From: Prionace glauca
Taxonomy: Eukaryota > Chordata > Chondrichthyes > Carcharhiniformes > Carcharhinidae
Direction: 5' to 3'
Length of the DNA: 64,000 nucleotides
Assembly (NCBI GenBank): GCA_037974335.1
Contig: CM075729.1
Location: 106,108,515-106,172,514, forward strand
In this document: piece by piece, positions 29,421-40,351 of the stretch
How the letters are laid out: the number at the start of each line of letters is the position of its first letter
Numbering within the stretch: the stretch's first letter is position 1
Program-made: the position numbers and the translations under genes
Notes under the pieces: generated by a model
What the model was told of the DNA's origin: nothing
What the model saw: the letters and a program-made list of their open reading frames with translations, nothing else
Databases searched by the model: none

Positions 29421-30782
29421 ACCCTCCTGACCTCTGCCATGTTGATGGTGGACAGGTTTTGGGGAGTCAGGAGGTGGTTACTCACTGCAGGATTCCTAAT
29501 CTCTGACCTGTTCTTGTAACGACTGTATTTATATGTCTAATCCAGCTTTGTTTCAGGTCAATGGTAGGCCCCAGAACATTGTTAATGGGGGATTCAGTCA
29601 CGGTAATACCATTGAATATCAAGGAGCAATAGTTAGATTCTCTCTTGTTGGAGATGATTGTTGCTTTGCACTTGTACGGCCCAAATATTACTTGCCACTT
29701 GTTAGTGCAAGCCTGGATATTGTTCAGATGCTGCTGCATTTTGGACACGAATTGCTTCAATATCTGAGGAGACATAAAGCAGCTGAACATTGTGTAATCA
29801 TCAGTGAACATCCCCACTTCTGACATTATCATCGAAGGCAGGTCATTGGTGAAGCAGCTGAAGATGGTTGGGACTGGGACACAAATTCCCTCAGGAATTC
29901 CTGCAGTGATGCCCAGAGACTGAGATAATTGACCTCCAACCACACAACCACTATTTTTTTGTGCGAGTTATGATTCCAACATGTGGAGAGATTTCCCCCT
30001 GATGCCTATTATTCCGGTTTTACGAGGGCTCCTTGATGCCATAACTCAGTCAAATGTGGCCTTGATGTCAAGAGCTGTCACTCTCATCTCTCCTCTGGAA
30101 TTCAGCTCTTTTGTCCATGTTTGAATCAAACCTGTAATGAGGTCAGGAGCTGAGTGACCCCGGAGGAACCCAAACTGGGTGTCACTCAGCAGGTTATTCC
30201 CACTTGATGGCACTGTTAATAACCCCTCCGTCACTTTACTGATGATTGACTGTAAGCTGATGGGGTAGTTATTGGCTGGATTAAATTTGTCCTGATCCTA
30301 GTGTACAGCACATACCTGGGCAATTTTCTCCATTGCCAGTGTTGTAGCTGTACTGGAACAGCTTGGCTAGGGGAGCAGCAAGTTCTGGAGCACAAGTCTT
30401 CAACACTATTGCCGGGATATTGTCCTTCCACACCAACACACTCACTTTGAGCTTCCCTACACTTCTCATTACTGAGAAGCTGGTGAGCCTTCACCTCCAG
30501 CTCACTGGGAAATGTGTTGAAGTTTGATTCTCTAAAGTTAGGACACGGCTTCCTCTCCTCTGTCTCTCGCACTGACATCTTCTTTTCTGTTAACAAGTCA
30601 ATCAATGCTGATGGAAAACAGTGAATGTGATGCTGACATTTGGTCTGAACTCAGCCAGTTCACATTGGATTGAACCTCACCAACTGTCCATTCCAATCAT
30701 CACAAGCTGCTGAGTGAATGAATTAAACCTTTCCTGTGAAATCAGTGAAGAAGAATTCAGACAAGGTAAACACTGACAATTA

Positions 30783-30788
30783 TTTATT
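30783..30788 (-). terminator. candidate polyadenylation signal of minus-strand class I gene
   Basis: AATAAA on the minus strand, about 560 bp past the proposed stop codon. The sequence 30790-31349 would be the 3' UTR. No other support. Confidence 0.35.
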
Positions 30789-31349
30789 GATTACAATCCA
30801 CAGTTATGACGTTTCGCTGTGATCCTGATTATAGATTTTCCTCCATGAATGTGTTATATCATTAAAATAAACAATCGTAGAACACATCAAATATGATATT
30901 TCATAAAGAGCAAAATGGGCCAGTGTGTAATAATTTAAATTCTGACATTCTGTAGTGTCCCACTACACTCAGAGTTACAATTTAGATTGGCAATATTAAT
31001 ATCTCAGCAATATTCACACTGAGAGATTTGACATGTTTTTCAGCCACTCCCTGTAACTATGATGGGAGGTCTTTCCCCATTGAGTGTCTCCAGTAGCTGC
31101 CCCAAGCTGTGTTGTGTCCCTCACCAGTATTCCTGGACCTTGCATTGCGACAATCTGAAACCCTCAGTCATGGAGAACCCTTTGCCCTGGAAGACTGTAA
31201 GTTTCAGGTTGATTTTCACTGAGTTGATGGTCCTCCAGGAGACAGTGTTTATCTCAGTGTGTGTTCCTGGGAACTGCCTGTACAGTGTCCAGTCCTGTAT
31301 AAAGGAGCTGTCGGGTGAACACTCTGTGACTGTGTGGGAATTCATCAGA

Positions 31350-31379
31350 TCAAATTTCATTTTCCTTCATCTCAGACAA
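31350..31379 (-). CDS. class I gene (minus): proposed last coding exon
   Basis: After acceptor TTTATAAG the minus strand reads TTG TCT GAG ATG AAG GAA AAT GAA ATT TGA, giving LSEMKENEI-stop. It is in phase 0, matching the donor of the preceding exon. A short polar tail is normal for class I. The acceptor is weak, so another terminal exon is possible. Confidence 0.35.
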   Translation of the reverse strand: MSEMKENEI

Positions 31380-31608
31380 CTTATAAAGTGAAGTGGAAAA
31401 CTGCCCAGCACCAGAAAAATGTTTCCAACATCCTGATTGTCTTCTCTATTATCAGATATTTCACATAATCTTTTATACTGATTCCAAAAAGTCTTGATCA
31501 AAATCCACAAACATTTAAAGATATTTAAAACTCTGAGCAATCAGAAAGAGAGAAAAGTCAGAAAATGTGAGTATTTCATTCCCAACAATCTGTCCCTCAG
31601 TCACTTAC

Positions 31609-31640
31609 TGGAGCTGTTGTGTACGTCCCACTTGGTGAAT
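31609..31640 (-). CDS. class I gene (minus): cytoplasmic exon
   Basis: A 32-nt exon between acceptor TTTTACTTCTGCAG and donor CCA|GTAAGT. Joined in phase 1 to the transmembrane exon it encodes DSPSGTYTTAP. Ser/Thr-rich tails with a Tyr are usual in MHC class I heavy chains. The polypyrimidine tract and both splice sites are good. Confidence 0.7.
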
Positions 31641-32017
31641 CTGCAGAAGTAAAATAAATATCAGTTAGAATGGGGAATAATCCATTCTCAGAGAGTGAGA
31701 ACACAACAAGTGTGAGGGAATGGCGATTGTGTGAGAAATACTCATTCTCACACTCCCCCCCCAATTCTTACACTTTATGGAGATCCTGTCGATCTCTTCC
31801 ATTCCATCCATATTCAGTAGGTGAGGATGTGAGTGTGTGCGGTGGCTTTAATGATCAATATTACACCTGGTCTGGGCTGATCACACAAAGGAAGATCAGA
31901 CAGGGAACAAGATGTGTTTATATGTGTGTATCTGTGTGTGGGAATTAAATCAGTTCATTGAACAGTGTCCTGTACTCCCAGTACTGGAGATTCCCCACAC
32001 TCATTCTGTCCCCTCTG

Positions 32018-32270
32018 GGTGACACAGTAGCACAATGGTGAGCACTGCTGCCTCACTGTACCAGGGCCCAAGTTCGATTCCTGGCTTGGTGACTGTGCGG
32101 AGTCTGCACATTCTCCTCATGTCCGCATGGGTTTCCTCTGGGTGCTCCAGGTTCCTCCCATAGTCCAAAAGACATGTTGGTTACATGCACTGGCCATGCG
32201 AAATTGTTTCTCAGTGTACCCTAATAGGCACCAGAGTGTGGCAACCAGGGGATTTTCACAGTAAAACTTA
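32018..32270 (+). mobile_element. V-SINE in class I intron
   Basis: Head TAGCACAATGGTGAGCACTG, B-box AGTTCGATTCC near 32071, V-domain (GCGGAGTCTGCACATTCTCC), L2-type tail cut before the AATAAA-like end. Confidence 0.88.
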
Positions 32271-32302
32271 CAGTTCTACATTCCCCTCTCTCTGATTCTT
32301 AC

Positions 32303-32413
32303 CTCTCTGCTGTCTTTTCCAGAGGATTATTCCGAATATAACAGCCAGTGCTGGGATCACTGCTCCAATTATTATTCCAAGATGGGACCATCCCCCACTG
32401 TTTCCTGGGATTT
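32303..32413 (-). CDS. class I gene (minus): transmembrane exon
   Basis: A 111-nt exon, acceptor GTGTTTCAG, donor AGAGAG|GTAAGA, phase 1 at both ends. It encodes a connecting peptide EIPGNSGGWSHL, a hydrophobic span of about 20 residues (GIIIGAVIPAL...FGIILW) and a basic stop-transfer KRQQR. This anchors the heavy chain in the membrane with the alpha domains outside. It lies 2.6 kb downstream of the alpha3 exon; a SINE follows in the next intron. Length and phase are standard for the class I TM exon. Confidence 0.9.
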
Positions 32414-32574
32414 CTGAAACACATTTGAATAATATGAGGATTGTCTCTGTTCCCGGATCCATTCCCAGTTCTGTGTTCATTGGGGACAATTTGAACTGAA
32501 GTTGCCCCAGTCCAAATGGGATTGGTTGAAGCTTTGCTTTTACACTGGCCCCATGGTGGATAAGGGAATGTCTA

Positions 32575-33040
32575 CGGACCTGCTCTGGATGGACTTCCAG
32601 AAGGTCATTGATAAAGTTCCACACAAGAGATTCTTGACAATAATCAGAGTGTTTGGAATTGAAGGGAATCTTTGACACAGGGTGAAGATTGGTTGGGAGA
32701 GAGGAGAGAGGGATTGGGGAGAATGGGAATGTGCTCCCATTGGCAGGATGTAATCAGTGTATCCCCCAGGGATCTGTACTGGGGCCTCAGCTTTTCACCA
32801 TTTATGTGAAAAACCTGCTCTGCTATTCATTTTGATCATTGCTAATCATCAAATTAAATGTCCTGAGCTCCTTGTTCCTCCCATATCCCTTTAGCCCCAA
32901 GAGCTATATCTAATTTAATCTTAAAAATCACACAATGTCTTGGTTTCAACTCCTTTCTGTGATAGCGAATTCCACACATGCACTGCACTCTTCATTTGTA
33001 TTTATATTCTCACAAGCTGAATAATGGTGGCTTTATCCTG
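32575..33040. mobile_element. two opposed CR1 fragments
   Basis: 32578-32812 on the plus strand encodes a decayed RT piece (MDFQKVIDKVPHKRF, then [12 protein letters not shown]). 32813-33010 is the complement of another CR1 3' end (CTGCTCTGCTATTCATTTTG). Tail-to-middle junction near 32812. Confidence 0.7.
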
Positions 33041-33049
33041 AAAGCTAAC

Positions 33050-33835
33050 AGGGGTGATTCTCCCAAATAAGTTCTAACTGCTTAATTTGTCTGTGCAATG
33101 CAGAATGCCCTCGCAAGATTCACGCTGAAAATCAGTGGGTGGGGGCTATTCCCTTTGGACACGCCAGCAGCATAGCACTGAGCAGACCACTGCACACGTG
33201 CATCGCTGGTCTGCCCTGTGACTCCCCATCGTTGCCCTTCTGACACCCCCACTATGATCGCTGGCCTCCCAGACCAATGTCCGCCAGTCCCACTGGCAGT
33301 CCTGATCTCCCCAACCCCGCTACTCCCTCCCCCCTCCTGATGGCTAACCCCAATCACCCCCTTATCTCCCCTCCTTTTGCCACTGATCCCAATGCAGAGA
33401 AGGCCCATTCCCACTGATCTCCCCCCGATAAGCTCTGCCCCAGTAGGCCCTGCCCACAATAGACCCCACCCACTTGGCACTGCCTAATGCCCATTAAGCC
33501 CCTTGGACATTGACACTTTGCCCTTTGGCCTGACTCAGAAGGCCAGGCTGGTAGTGCCAAGGGGACCTCTTGCTCCCCCTTACCCCCATCTCCTGGGTGG
33601 TTTCCATGGCGTCTGTTCACTCCAGCCAGATCAGGCCACCAGCTCTCCATTACTGGGGAGACATGAACTGGTCCAGAGACTTCAGTTCCGGGTCCGCTAA
33701 TGGAATTCAAATGAGGATTTTAACATTTAAAATCAGCTCCCCACCAATTTCTGGTCAGAGCTGACGACTCCAGATAACTTGGCTATGGAGATCAGAAGGG
33801 AGCATGCAAAATGGCCTCCGCTGATATCTCCTAGA
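33050..33835. repeat. MITE-like repeat, paralogue of 40.35-41.04 kb
   Basis: Starts GGGGTGATTCTC and shares blocks with the 40-kb copy (GCAGCATAGCACTGAGCAGAC, and AATGGAATTCAAATGAGGATT versus its counterpart). Truncated at the right by a SINE. Confidence 0.55.
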
Positions 33836-33837
33836 AT

Positions 33838-33985
33838 CCTACAGTGCAGAAGTAGGTTATTTGGCCCATCGAGTCTGCACCGACAACAGTCCCACCTCAG
33901 TCCTATCCCCAGAACCCCATGCATTTATTCTAGCTAGTCCCCCTGACACCAAGGGGCAACTTAGCATAGTCAATCCACCTAACCT
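33838..33985 (-). mobile_element. V-SINE 3' half
   Basis: Complement of the CR1-type SINE tail (AGAATCCTACAGTGCAGAAG, CATCGAGTCTGCACCGAC). Confidence 0.75.
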
Positions 33986-33999
33986 CTTCATTTCGCTAA

Positions 34000-34790
34000 T
34001 AAAATTATAAAGTACTCTCGCTGAAAAGCTAGAAATAGGGTCGTTTGTTTGTAAACAGTCAATATTTACAATGGAGATAGTCTGATGGCCTCACCAATTC
34101 CAGTAAAGTATCCCTATTCCTGTACTCAAATCCTCTCACAATGAAGGCCAACATACCACTGCCTGCTGTACCTGCACGCTTACTTTCAGCAACTGATGCA
34201 CAAGGAACCCAAGGTCTGAGTATCCACCTCCCTCTCAATTTACACCCATTCAAATAATAATCCACCTTCCTATATTTGTTACCAAACTGGATACCTCACA
34301 TTTATCCACATTGTATTGCATCTGCCATGCATATGCTCACACACTCAGTCTGTCCACATCACACTGAAGCATGTCTGCACCCTCCTCACAACTCACCCTC
34401 ACACCCAAACTTTGTATCGTCTGTAAATCTGGGGAGGATACATTTAGTTCCCTCTTCTAAACCATTAATATATAATGTGAAAAGCTGAGGTGCCTACAGA
34501 GATCCCTGCGGAACCCTACTAGTCATTGACTGCCAATTAGCAAAAGACCCCTTTATTCCAACTCTTTGCTTCCTGTCTGCTAACCAGCTTTCCATCCATC
34601 GCCAGACTCTACCTGTAATCCCATGTGTATTAACTTTACATAGTAGTCTGTTATGTGAGACCTTGTCGACAGCCTTTTGAAAATCTAAATAAACCACATC
34701 CACTCGTTCTCCTCAGTCAACGCTACCAGTTACATACTCAAAGAATTCCAATAGATTCGTCAAGCATGATTTCCCCTTTGCAAATCTCTC
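34000..34790 (-). mobile_element. CR1 RT fragment in class I intron
   Basis: Minus frame 34494-34703 reads MDVVYLDFQKAVDKVSHNRLL and GSFANWQSMTSRVPQGSL, the RT core. 34059-34265 continues toward the C-terminus. Decayed. Confidence 0.8.
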
Positions 34791-35036
34791 CCCAGAAGTG
34801 TGTGTGTGCTGGGGACAACTGATATTTTCCAGATTGAAATAGTGAGATTTTTATTGGGCCAGAGCAGTGAGAGATATGGAGCAATAGTGGGGAAATGGAG
34901 CAGAGGGATCGACCAGTCAGGATGTGAATGAATGGTGGAACACAATCAAAGGGCTGAATCACTGACTGCTGTTGCTAAATTTCATATGCACATACAAACA
35001 GCACAGTAACCACAGTACAGTTTGATAGTTCCTTAC

Positions 35037-35315
35037 CCCACTGATGGAGCTTGGGCTCTGCCAGGCTGCTGTGTTCAATTTGACAGGAGTATTGATCCTC
35101 ATCCCCAGCAGTTATTTCAATCTCTTTCTGGATCTGATGGCTCCCATCGTGGTTCGGTCGAATCCCCGAGGATACTGTCTCAGACATTACCTCTCCATTC
35201 CTTAGCCAGTTCACCTCGATGTCTACAGGATAAAAGCCAGTAACCAGGCAGGAGAGAGTGAGAGGCTTGTACTGACTATTGGGCTCACTTCTGGAGATGA
35301 AGACTTCAGGCTGAA
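35037..35315 (-). CDS. class I gene (minus): alpha3 (Ig C1) exon
   Basis: A 279-nt exon, acceptor CCATTACAG, donor TGGG|GTAAGG, phase 1 at both ends. It encodes the membrane-proximal immunoglobulin domain that contacts beta2-microglobulin: VQPEVFISRSEP, then LTLSCLVTGFYPVDIEVNWL, DGSHQIQKEIEITAG and QYSCQIEHSSLAEPKLHQW. Both Ig cysteines and the TGFYP motif are intact, and the length (93 codons) is exactly usual. This is the best conserved part of the gene and suggests continued selection. It lies only 118 bp from the alpha2 exon. Confidence 0.96.
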
Positions 35316-35433
35316 CTGTAATGGGAAAGGGTGAAAACACAAAACAATAAACCCACACTGAATGGAATGGGAGAACGGTTTGATAGATCAGTGAAGTTAG
35401 ATCAGAACATGGGCTCAAAACTGAAATCAATAC

Positions 35434-35709
35434 CTTTCCGTTCAAAATATTCCTTTCCAGCTTTGAAATATGATTTTAAATTCTGGACACCTACTTCCTC
35501 TATGCTCCATTTCCAAAACTTGTTCCAGGATTGATCTGAATCCCATTTCTCTTTAGTCTTCACTGCCATGTGATTGGATGCGACCCATCTCATTCTGTCT
35601 GGCTCTAAACTAATATAGTCCTTTCCATCAAATCCAAAACTCATTGATCTCTTAATGGAGCCGTCTTCAGTAATCTCCACAATCTGCTTTGATTGGAAAA
35701 TGTGAATTC
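35434..35709 (-). CDS. class I gene (minus): alpha2 exon without disulphide cysteines
   Basis: A 276-nt exon (92 codons), acceptor CTCTCTGACAG, donor GGAAAG|GTATTG, phase 1. It forms half of the groove platform: GIHIFQSKQIVEITEDG, FGFDGKDYISLEPDRMRWVAS, VKTKEKWDSD, NLKSYFKAGKEYFERKG. Thr143, Lys146 and Trp147 equivalents (TKEKW) are kept, as is Tyr171 (KSYF). The paired cysteines (101 and 164 in human numbering) are both absent, replaced by Val in QIVEI and Gly in EVGVQ, and Tyr159 is replaced by Ser. Reading frame, splice sites and length are intact, so this is a coherent change rather than decay. The pattern points to a non-classical molecule that may not bind ordinary peptides. Confidence 0.93.
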
Positions 35710-35999
35710 CTGTCAGAGAGCAAATGATGATCAATATTCAATGAAAGATTGGAAACATTGCTTTGTTAAACAATAAAGTGGAGAAATTATCTTGTGATAG
35801 AATTTTCAGCAAAACTGAAACCCCTGGAATAAAATAAACAGCAACAGATATTATTCCCTTGATCATTAAAGAGAAGAATGTACCGTGTGATCCGCTTGTT
35901 GGTAAAACTGAAACTCAGATTAAATACGTAATAGTTGGCTGGAAACTATATTGTTATGAAATAGAAATGAGTCCTAAAAATAGAAGACAAAGTAGATGG

Positions 36000-36860
36000 A
36001 CCATACAAATTCTCAAATGTACTGCACAATTCAATATGATCATGGCTGAGCTCCAATTCCCTGTCCTCTTCCACGGATACCCCTCGATTCCCAGAGGGAT
36101 GAGGAATGTATCAATCCCAGACATAAACACATTCAATCATTGAGCACTCACAACCTTCTTTGGTAGCAAGTTGCACAGATTCAGTGCCCTCTCACTCCGA
36201 TATGATCTTCGCCTGTGTCTTTGTGTTGTAGCTTCCCAACTAGCAGGAAGAATCTCTCAGTGTCGACCCTGTCAAGCCCATTCAGAGTCTTGTATGGTTT
36301 CAAGAACATTTCTTCCCATTCTTCCAAATCCTAGAAAATATAGACCAATTTTTGCTTCATTCTTTCATGGGATGTGGGTATCACTCGTTCAGCCAGCATT
36401 TATTGCCCATCCTTATTCACCCTTGAACTGAGTGGTTTGCTAGGCCATTTCAAAGGGGTAGTTCAGAGTCAAGCACATTACTGTTGTTCCGGAGTTACAC
36501 GTAGGCCAGACTGTGTAAGGATGACAGATTTCCTTCCCTAAAGGGTATATTGCAGCAAGAAGTTGCTTTTTGATTTTAGAAGAATTTGGAGACGTGGGCT
36601 AGAATTTTATCTCCTTGAGGGGAAGGGCTCTAAGCCAGCTTTTCTAAGGTCTATTGGCTTTGGTGGGAGAGAAAATTCCCACTGGTGTTAAAGTCTGCAC
36701 GTGGAACCCAGAACTGCAGGCAGCACTCTGGGTGTGGTCTCTCTGAAGTACTGCATCATTGTAGAAATAGTTCTTTATTTTTGTAAACCAATAAAAACCA
36801 AGACAGCAATTGCCTTCCTAACTGCTTGCTGCATGCTGACTTTCTGCAACATAAAATTTG
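36000..36860 (-). mobile_element. old CR1 fragment split by a SINE
   Basis: 36020-36345 and 36695-36860 read in complement as one CR1 ORF2 C-terminal region (CAATATGATCATGGCTGAGC; GTGGTCTCTCTGAAGTACTG). The 36346-36545 segment is a minus-strand copy of the 2.4-kb SINE type (CCAGCATTTATTGCCCATCC; GAGTTACACGTAGGCCAGAC). Confidence 0.7.
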
Positions 36861-36864
36861 AAAT

Positions 36865-37790
36865 TAGAACAGAAAATGCAGGAAATGTTCAGCAGCCAAG
36901 GCAGCATCTGTGAAGAGAAGGAATTCAGGTTCACAGTAGTTCTGAAACACTGAATGAATTAATCAAGAAGTGCCGGACTGGCTGGGGGTCTTGTTAACCA
37001 GCTGGAAAGTCGGTTAGAGACCCCAGGGGCCTCTTGTTGTGAAGGCTGCTGAAGCACAGTCCAAGCCCACTGGGCAGGCCTGGCCTTGGAATCGAGGCAC
37101 CAATGGAACAGAGACAGGCTAACTGAAGCCAATCAGAGGCCAGCAGCTCTTGTGCTCAGCAGCGCCATAGGGAAGGCAGTGGCGGATGCAGGGAAAACAC
37201 TGACTGGAGTTTCAGGATCGCAGAGCTTATGCAAGATGTAGATCAGTGGTGGACAATCTGAGGCTACAGGCCCACATGCAGACCCCCTGGCTTCTGAGTG
37301 CAACTCATGAGAACTTTGCTGACTGTTGCCACCATTGTTTTTCTTTTATATTTGAGGTTGGTGACAATTCTACTAATGTATAAATCATTAAGCATTTTCT
37401 GTAACTCAATGTGAAATATCTATTTAATCTTGTTCTCTAACCACAACCCCATGAATAAGACTGTCTTCAGTCTTGTGTCCCTCCTTCTTCTGAGTGGGCC
37501 ACGTTTGCAGCCCACTCACTAGCCGAGGTTCCCATCACTGATGTAGAGTGGTGTGATGTTGGGTACCTTGATCAAGTACCACTGTCTTTGTGAAAGAGAC
37601 CCTCCACCGCACACTCCCCCCCCCCCCCACTCCAGTCCCCTAGCCCCCACTCCTCAGGAAGCGACGAGCTGCCCCAGGGAGTAACTTTGGGAGCCCCTGG
37701 AGAGGGTTGTGAACTGTGGCAGACATGCCACAAAGTCTCTCCCATCCTCACAGTGAGGCCAAATGACTGCTTCAAAATGTACAATTTTCT
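36865..37790. other. intronic, mostly unassigned; poly-C tract
   Basis: 36870-36960 matches the repeat also seen at 20.35 kb (AGAAAATGCAGGAAATGTTC). A run of about 13 C lies near 37617-37629. No exon recognised in the remainder. Confidence 0.4.
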
Positions 37791-37799
37791 ACTGGTTCA

Positions 37800-38210
37800 G
37801 GAACCAGGGAACATACGAATAGAATAAACATACAAGACTTGGGCTTCGAGCCTGCTCTGTTATTCAATAAAACTGATCTGTTTTTATTTCACATTCTCAT
37901 CCACCCCAATAATCTTTAACTCTCTTGCCCAACAAGAGTCTATCTAAGTCTGCCTTAAAAATATTCAATAATCTCGCCTCCAGCACCTTTTGAGGCAGAA
38001 TCCCAAAGTCGCAAAATCCTCAGAGAAAATAAATTCTTCTCCTCACCTCTGTTCCGTAAGGATGACCTTGAATTTTAAAACAGGACCCCTAATTCTGAAC
38101 TCATCCACAATAAGAAATATTCTTTCCTCATCTACATTAAAATACTGCTCAGTATCTAACCAAATTTAAATCAAGTCACCCCTCACTCTCCTAAACTCCA
38201 GTGAAAACTA
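37800..38210 (-). mobile_element. CR1 3' fragment
   Basis: Complement of the CR1 3' end and ORF2 C-terminus (CTTCGAGCCTGCTCTGTTATTC; TCCTAAACTCCAGTGAAAAC). Confidence 0.75.
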
Positions 38211-38884
38211 ATTTAAGTGTAGATAAACAGCAATAATTGAGAATCTGCTAAACAATCCCAAGTAAGTGCAAAGGGGTAATCTCGCCGCCAGAAAGTTCTG
38301 GTTATGAACTGCAAACTCATCATAAGGTTTGTGTTGTGTATCCTACAGATTAAGGGCATACAAAACAAGGTAGAGTTTCTAAAGTGTCACCAGATCCAGT
38401 AATTTTCAGTGGTTAACCACGGATAACATTTATAAAGTTAACACTCATTTCCACTTTCCACAATCACTGTGTCAGAACAAACAATTAATCTGTCAGCCGG
38501 CACACATTGTCCATTATGTAATAGTGGAGAAGGCCAATCTCAGCCCCATATATATCAATAATACATTGAGACATAACAAGGAGACAGCAATGAGCCAACA
38601 AGCTGCCCTTTCCTGAATCATCTCAACCCTCTCACCATATTCTCATTCACAACTTCTTCATTCATAAACCCATCTCCCCACCTTCATCAATGTCAACACA
38701 GCTTTGTACAGATCTCAATTAGAATAGGGAGAAGGAACAGAATCACCCTTCGTGTCTCCCTCATTCGTGGTACCACACACTGTACACCCCAGGGTCACAG
38801 TCTGCAATATAACTGTGGATGGATACCTGTCTGACACACATTAAACAGGACAGTCAGTGGGAGATTGGACATCAGTGATCTTAC
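38211..38884. other. intron 2 sequence, nothing recognised
   Basis: AT-rich, no repeat or exon identified between the CR1 fragment and the alpha1 exon. Confidence 0.35.
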
Positions 38885-39145
38885 CGGATGTCTGGTTTGT
38901 AATCTTCACAATCGAATTCAGATTCTCTCTCGCCATGTCTGATTGCTGGTTGCAGAGATCTGTGAGATGGTCCCAGAATTCCTCATTAATGAAGTCTGCT
39001 ATGACTTGCAGTCTGGGGATAGTCCGTCGACTATTACTGTCATGATAATTAACTGGCACTCCATTAACTATCGCGACTTTTATAACCTCAGGAAAATCTG
39101 AGATTCCAGAGACTGCCGTGTATATTACAATCATTGAGTTAGTGT
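38885..39145 (-). CDS. class I gene (minus): alpha1 exon
   Basis: A 261-nt exon (87 codons), acceptor TTGTTTTACAG, donor CATCCG|GTAAGA, phase 1. It encodes the first half of the groove: IVIYTAVSGISDFPEVIKV, NGVPVNYHDSNSRRTIPR, ADFINEEFWDHLTDLCNQQ, and NQTSG, an N-glycosylation sequon at the conserved end-of-alpha1 site. The Tyr7 position is Tyr (VIYTAV), Tyr59 is Phe (EEFWD), and the Arg/Tyr84 position appears to be Ile. A lone cysteine (DLCNQQ) is unusual. The exon is eight codons shorter than alpha1 of the plus-strand gene at its start. Together with the alpha2 changes this argues for a non-classical class I gene. Confidence 0.93.
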
Positions 39146-39339
39146 CTGTAAAACAATTAAAGAGAAGCTAAGAACATTTACACACTGCTACCAACAGGAT
39201 GAGAGAGAACAGTGAAAATCCCTTTTCCTTCCTCAATCAGTAAGATTTTGCTAAGACATGTTGATGTATTTAACTCCTTAGGGTGTGAACAGTTTGAAAA
39301 GCAGCAGCAAGCTCCCTATGAGTTTAAATATAGAAAGAT

Positions 39340-39672
39340 CCATAGAACCCTACAAGTACAGAAAGAGGCCCTTCAGCCCATCGAGTCTGCACCGAACACA
39401 ATCCCACCCTGTCCCTACCCACCATATCCCACCCACTAATCCCTCTAACCTACACATCCCTAGACACTAAGGGGCAATTTCTTAGCGTGGTCAATCAACC
39501 TAACCCGCACATCTTTGGACTGTGGGAGGAAACCAGAGTGCCCAGAGGAAACCCACACAGCCATGAGGAGAATGTGCAAACTCCACACAGACCGTGATCC
39601 AAGCCGGGAATCGAACCAGGACCCTGGAGCTGTGAAGCAGCAGTGCTAACCACTGTGCTACCGTGCCGCACA
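39340..39672 (-). mobile_element. V-SINE, full length, in class I intron 1
   Basis: Complement shows tail (CATAGAACCCTACAAGTACAG), V-domain (39520-39595), B-box GGGAATCGAACC and head ending near 39672. Confidence 0.92.
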
Positions 39673-40351
39673 GATGGTTGCACGATTAACCTTTCTCCTT
39701 GAAATCTAATGCCATGATATTCACCAACACGGGGGCACACAAACATACTGCAGTTGAAGAGAATAATGTACTTTTACTTTCAAGGACTTCCTGCAGATCA
39801 TGAAGTTTGTCATCTCAGTACCAGGAGGCCAGTATGCTGGTTTTTGGTACTTAAATGGTACAGCCTTCGAGAGCTAACAATGTCATAGCCTCCAGAGCTA
39901 AAGGCATTGATGACCTTCTCCTTTCTACCCTAGTTTTCTGCAGTCAGAATTTAAAGGTTAAAAAGAGACAAATATAACTGCCCTATTGTGTGACTTTTCC
40001 CATTCCATTTTCTAAATTATGGTGGCATTAGACAGATTAAACATCCTGATTTACTTTGTAACACATTCATCCTGAGGAGGTTAATATGGTTACCTTCTTT
40101 GTTTGAAAAAAACCCCCATTAAATTGGGAATGTCCTTTGGTGGGCCCAGATTATGTGTAGTTAACAGATTTTCACCTGGGATGTGGTCTTTGTTCTATTA
40201 GACAGTCAGTTTCTAAATACAAGGACAGGTCACCTAACCTTGAGTGATCGATCACCTTTGGAACACTTTGCCCACTTTTTGAGGGGAAAAATCAGCTCCC
40301 AAGTATCCACATTTGAATGAAGTTTGTATATTTAAAGTTAGGGATATAATA
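39673..40351. other. intron 1 sequence, nothing recognised
   Basis: No repeat family or exon identified. Confidence 0.35.

Larger units (their letters stand above)
28260..30610 (-). mobile_element. LINE with CR1/L2-group-like RT, split by two insertions
   Basis: The 3' end at low coordinates carries CCAGCATTTATTGCCCATCC (28299-28318). The RT is visible in minus frames 30046-30234 (LLSDTQFGFLRGHSAPDL, ALDIKATFD) and 29482-29943 (MFTDDYTMFSCF around the catalytic xxDD, WQVIFGPYKCKATII, LGPTIDLKQSWIRHI). Insertions at 28585-28912 (V-SINE) and 29028-29420 (CR1) interrupt it; the flanks join sensibly across both. It is heavily decayed and I cannot name the exact clade. Confidence 0.75.

Noticed and set aside
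31059-31391. A 110-codon plus-strand frame and its minus-strand counterpart near the class I 3' end
   Set aside because: Falls in the proposed 3' UTR of the class I gene, with no similarity to a known family.
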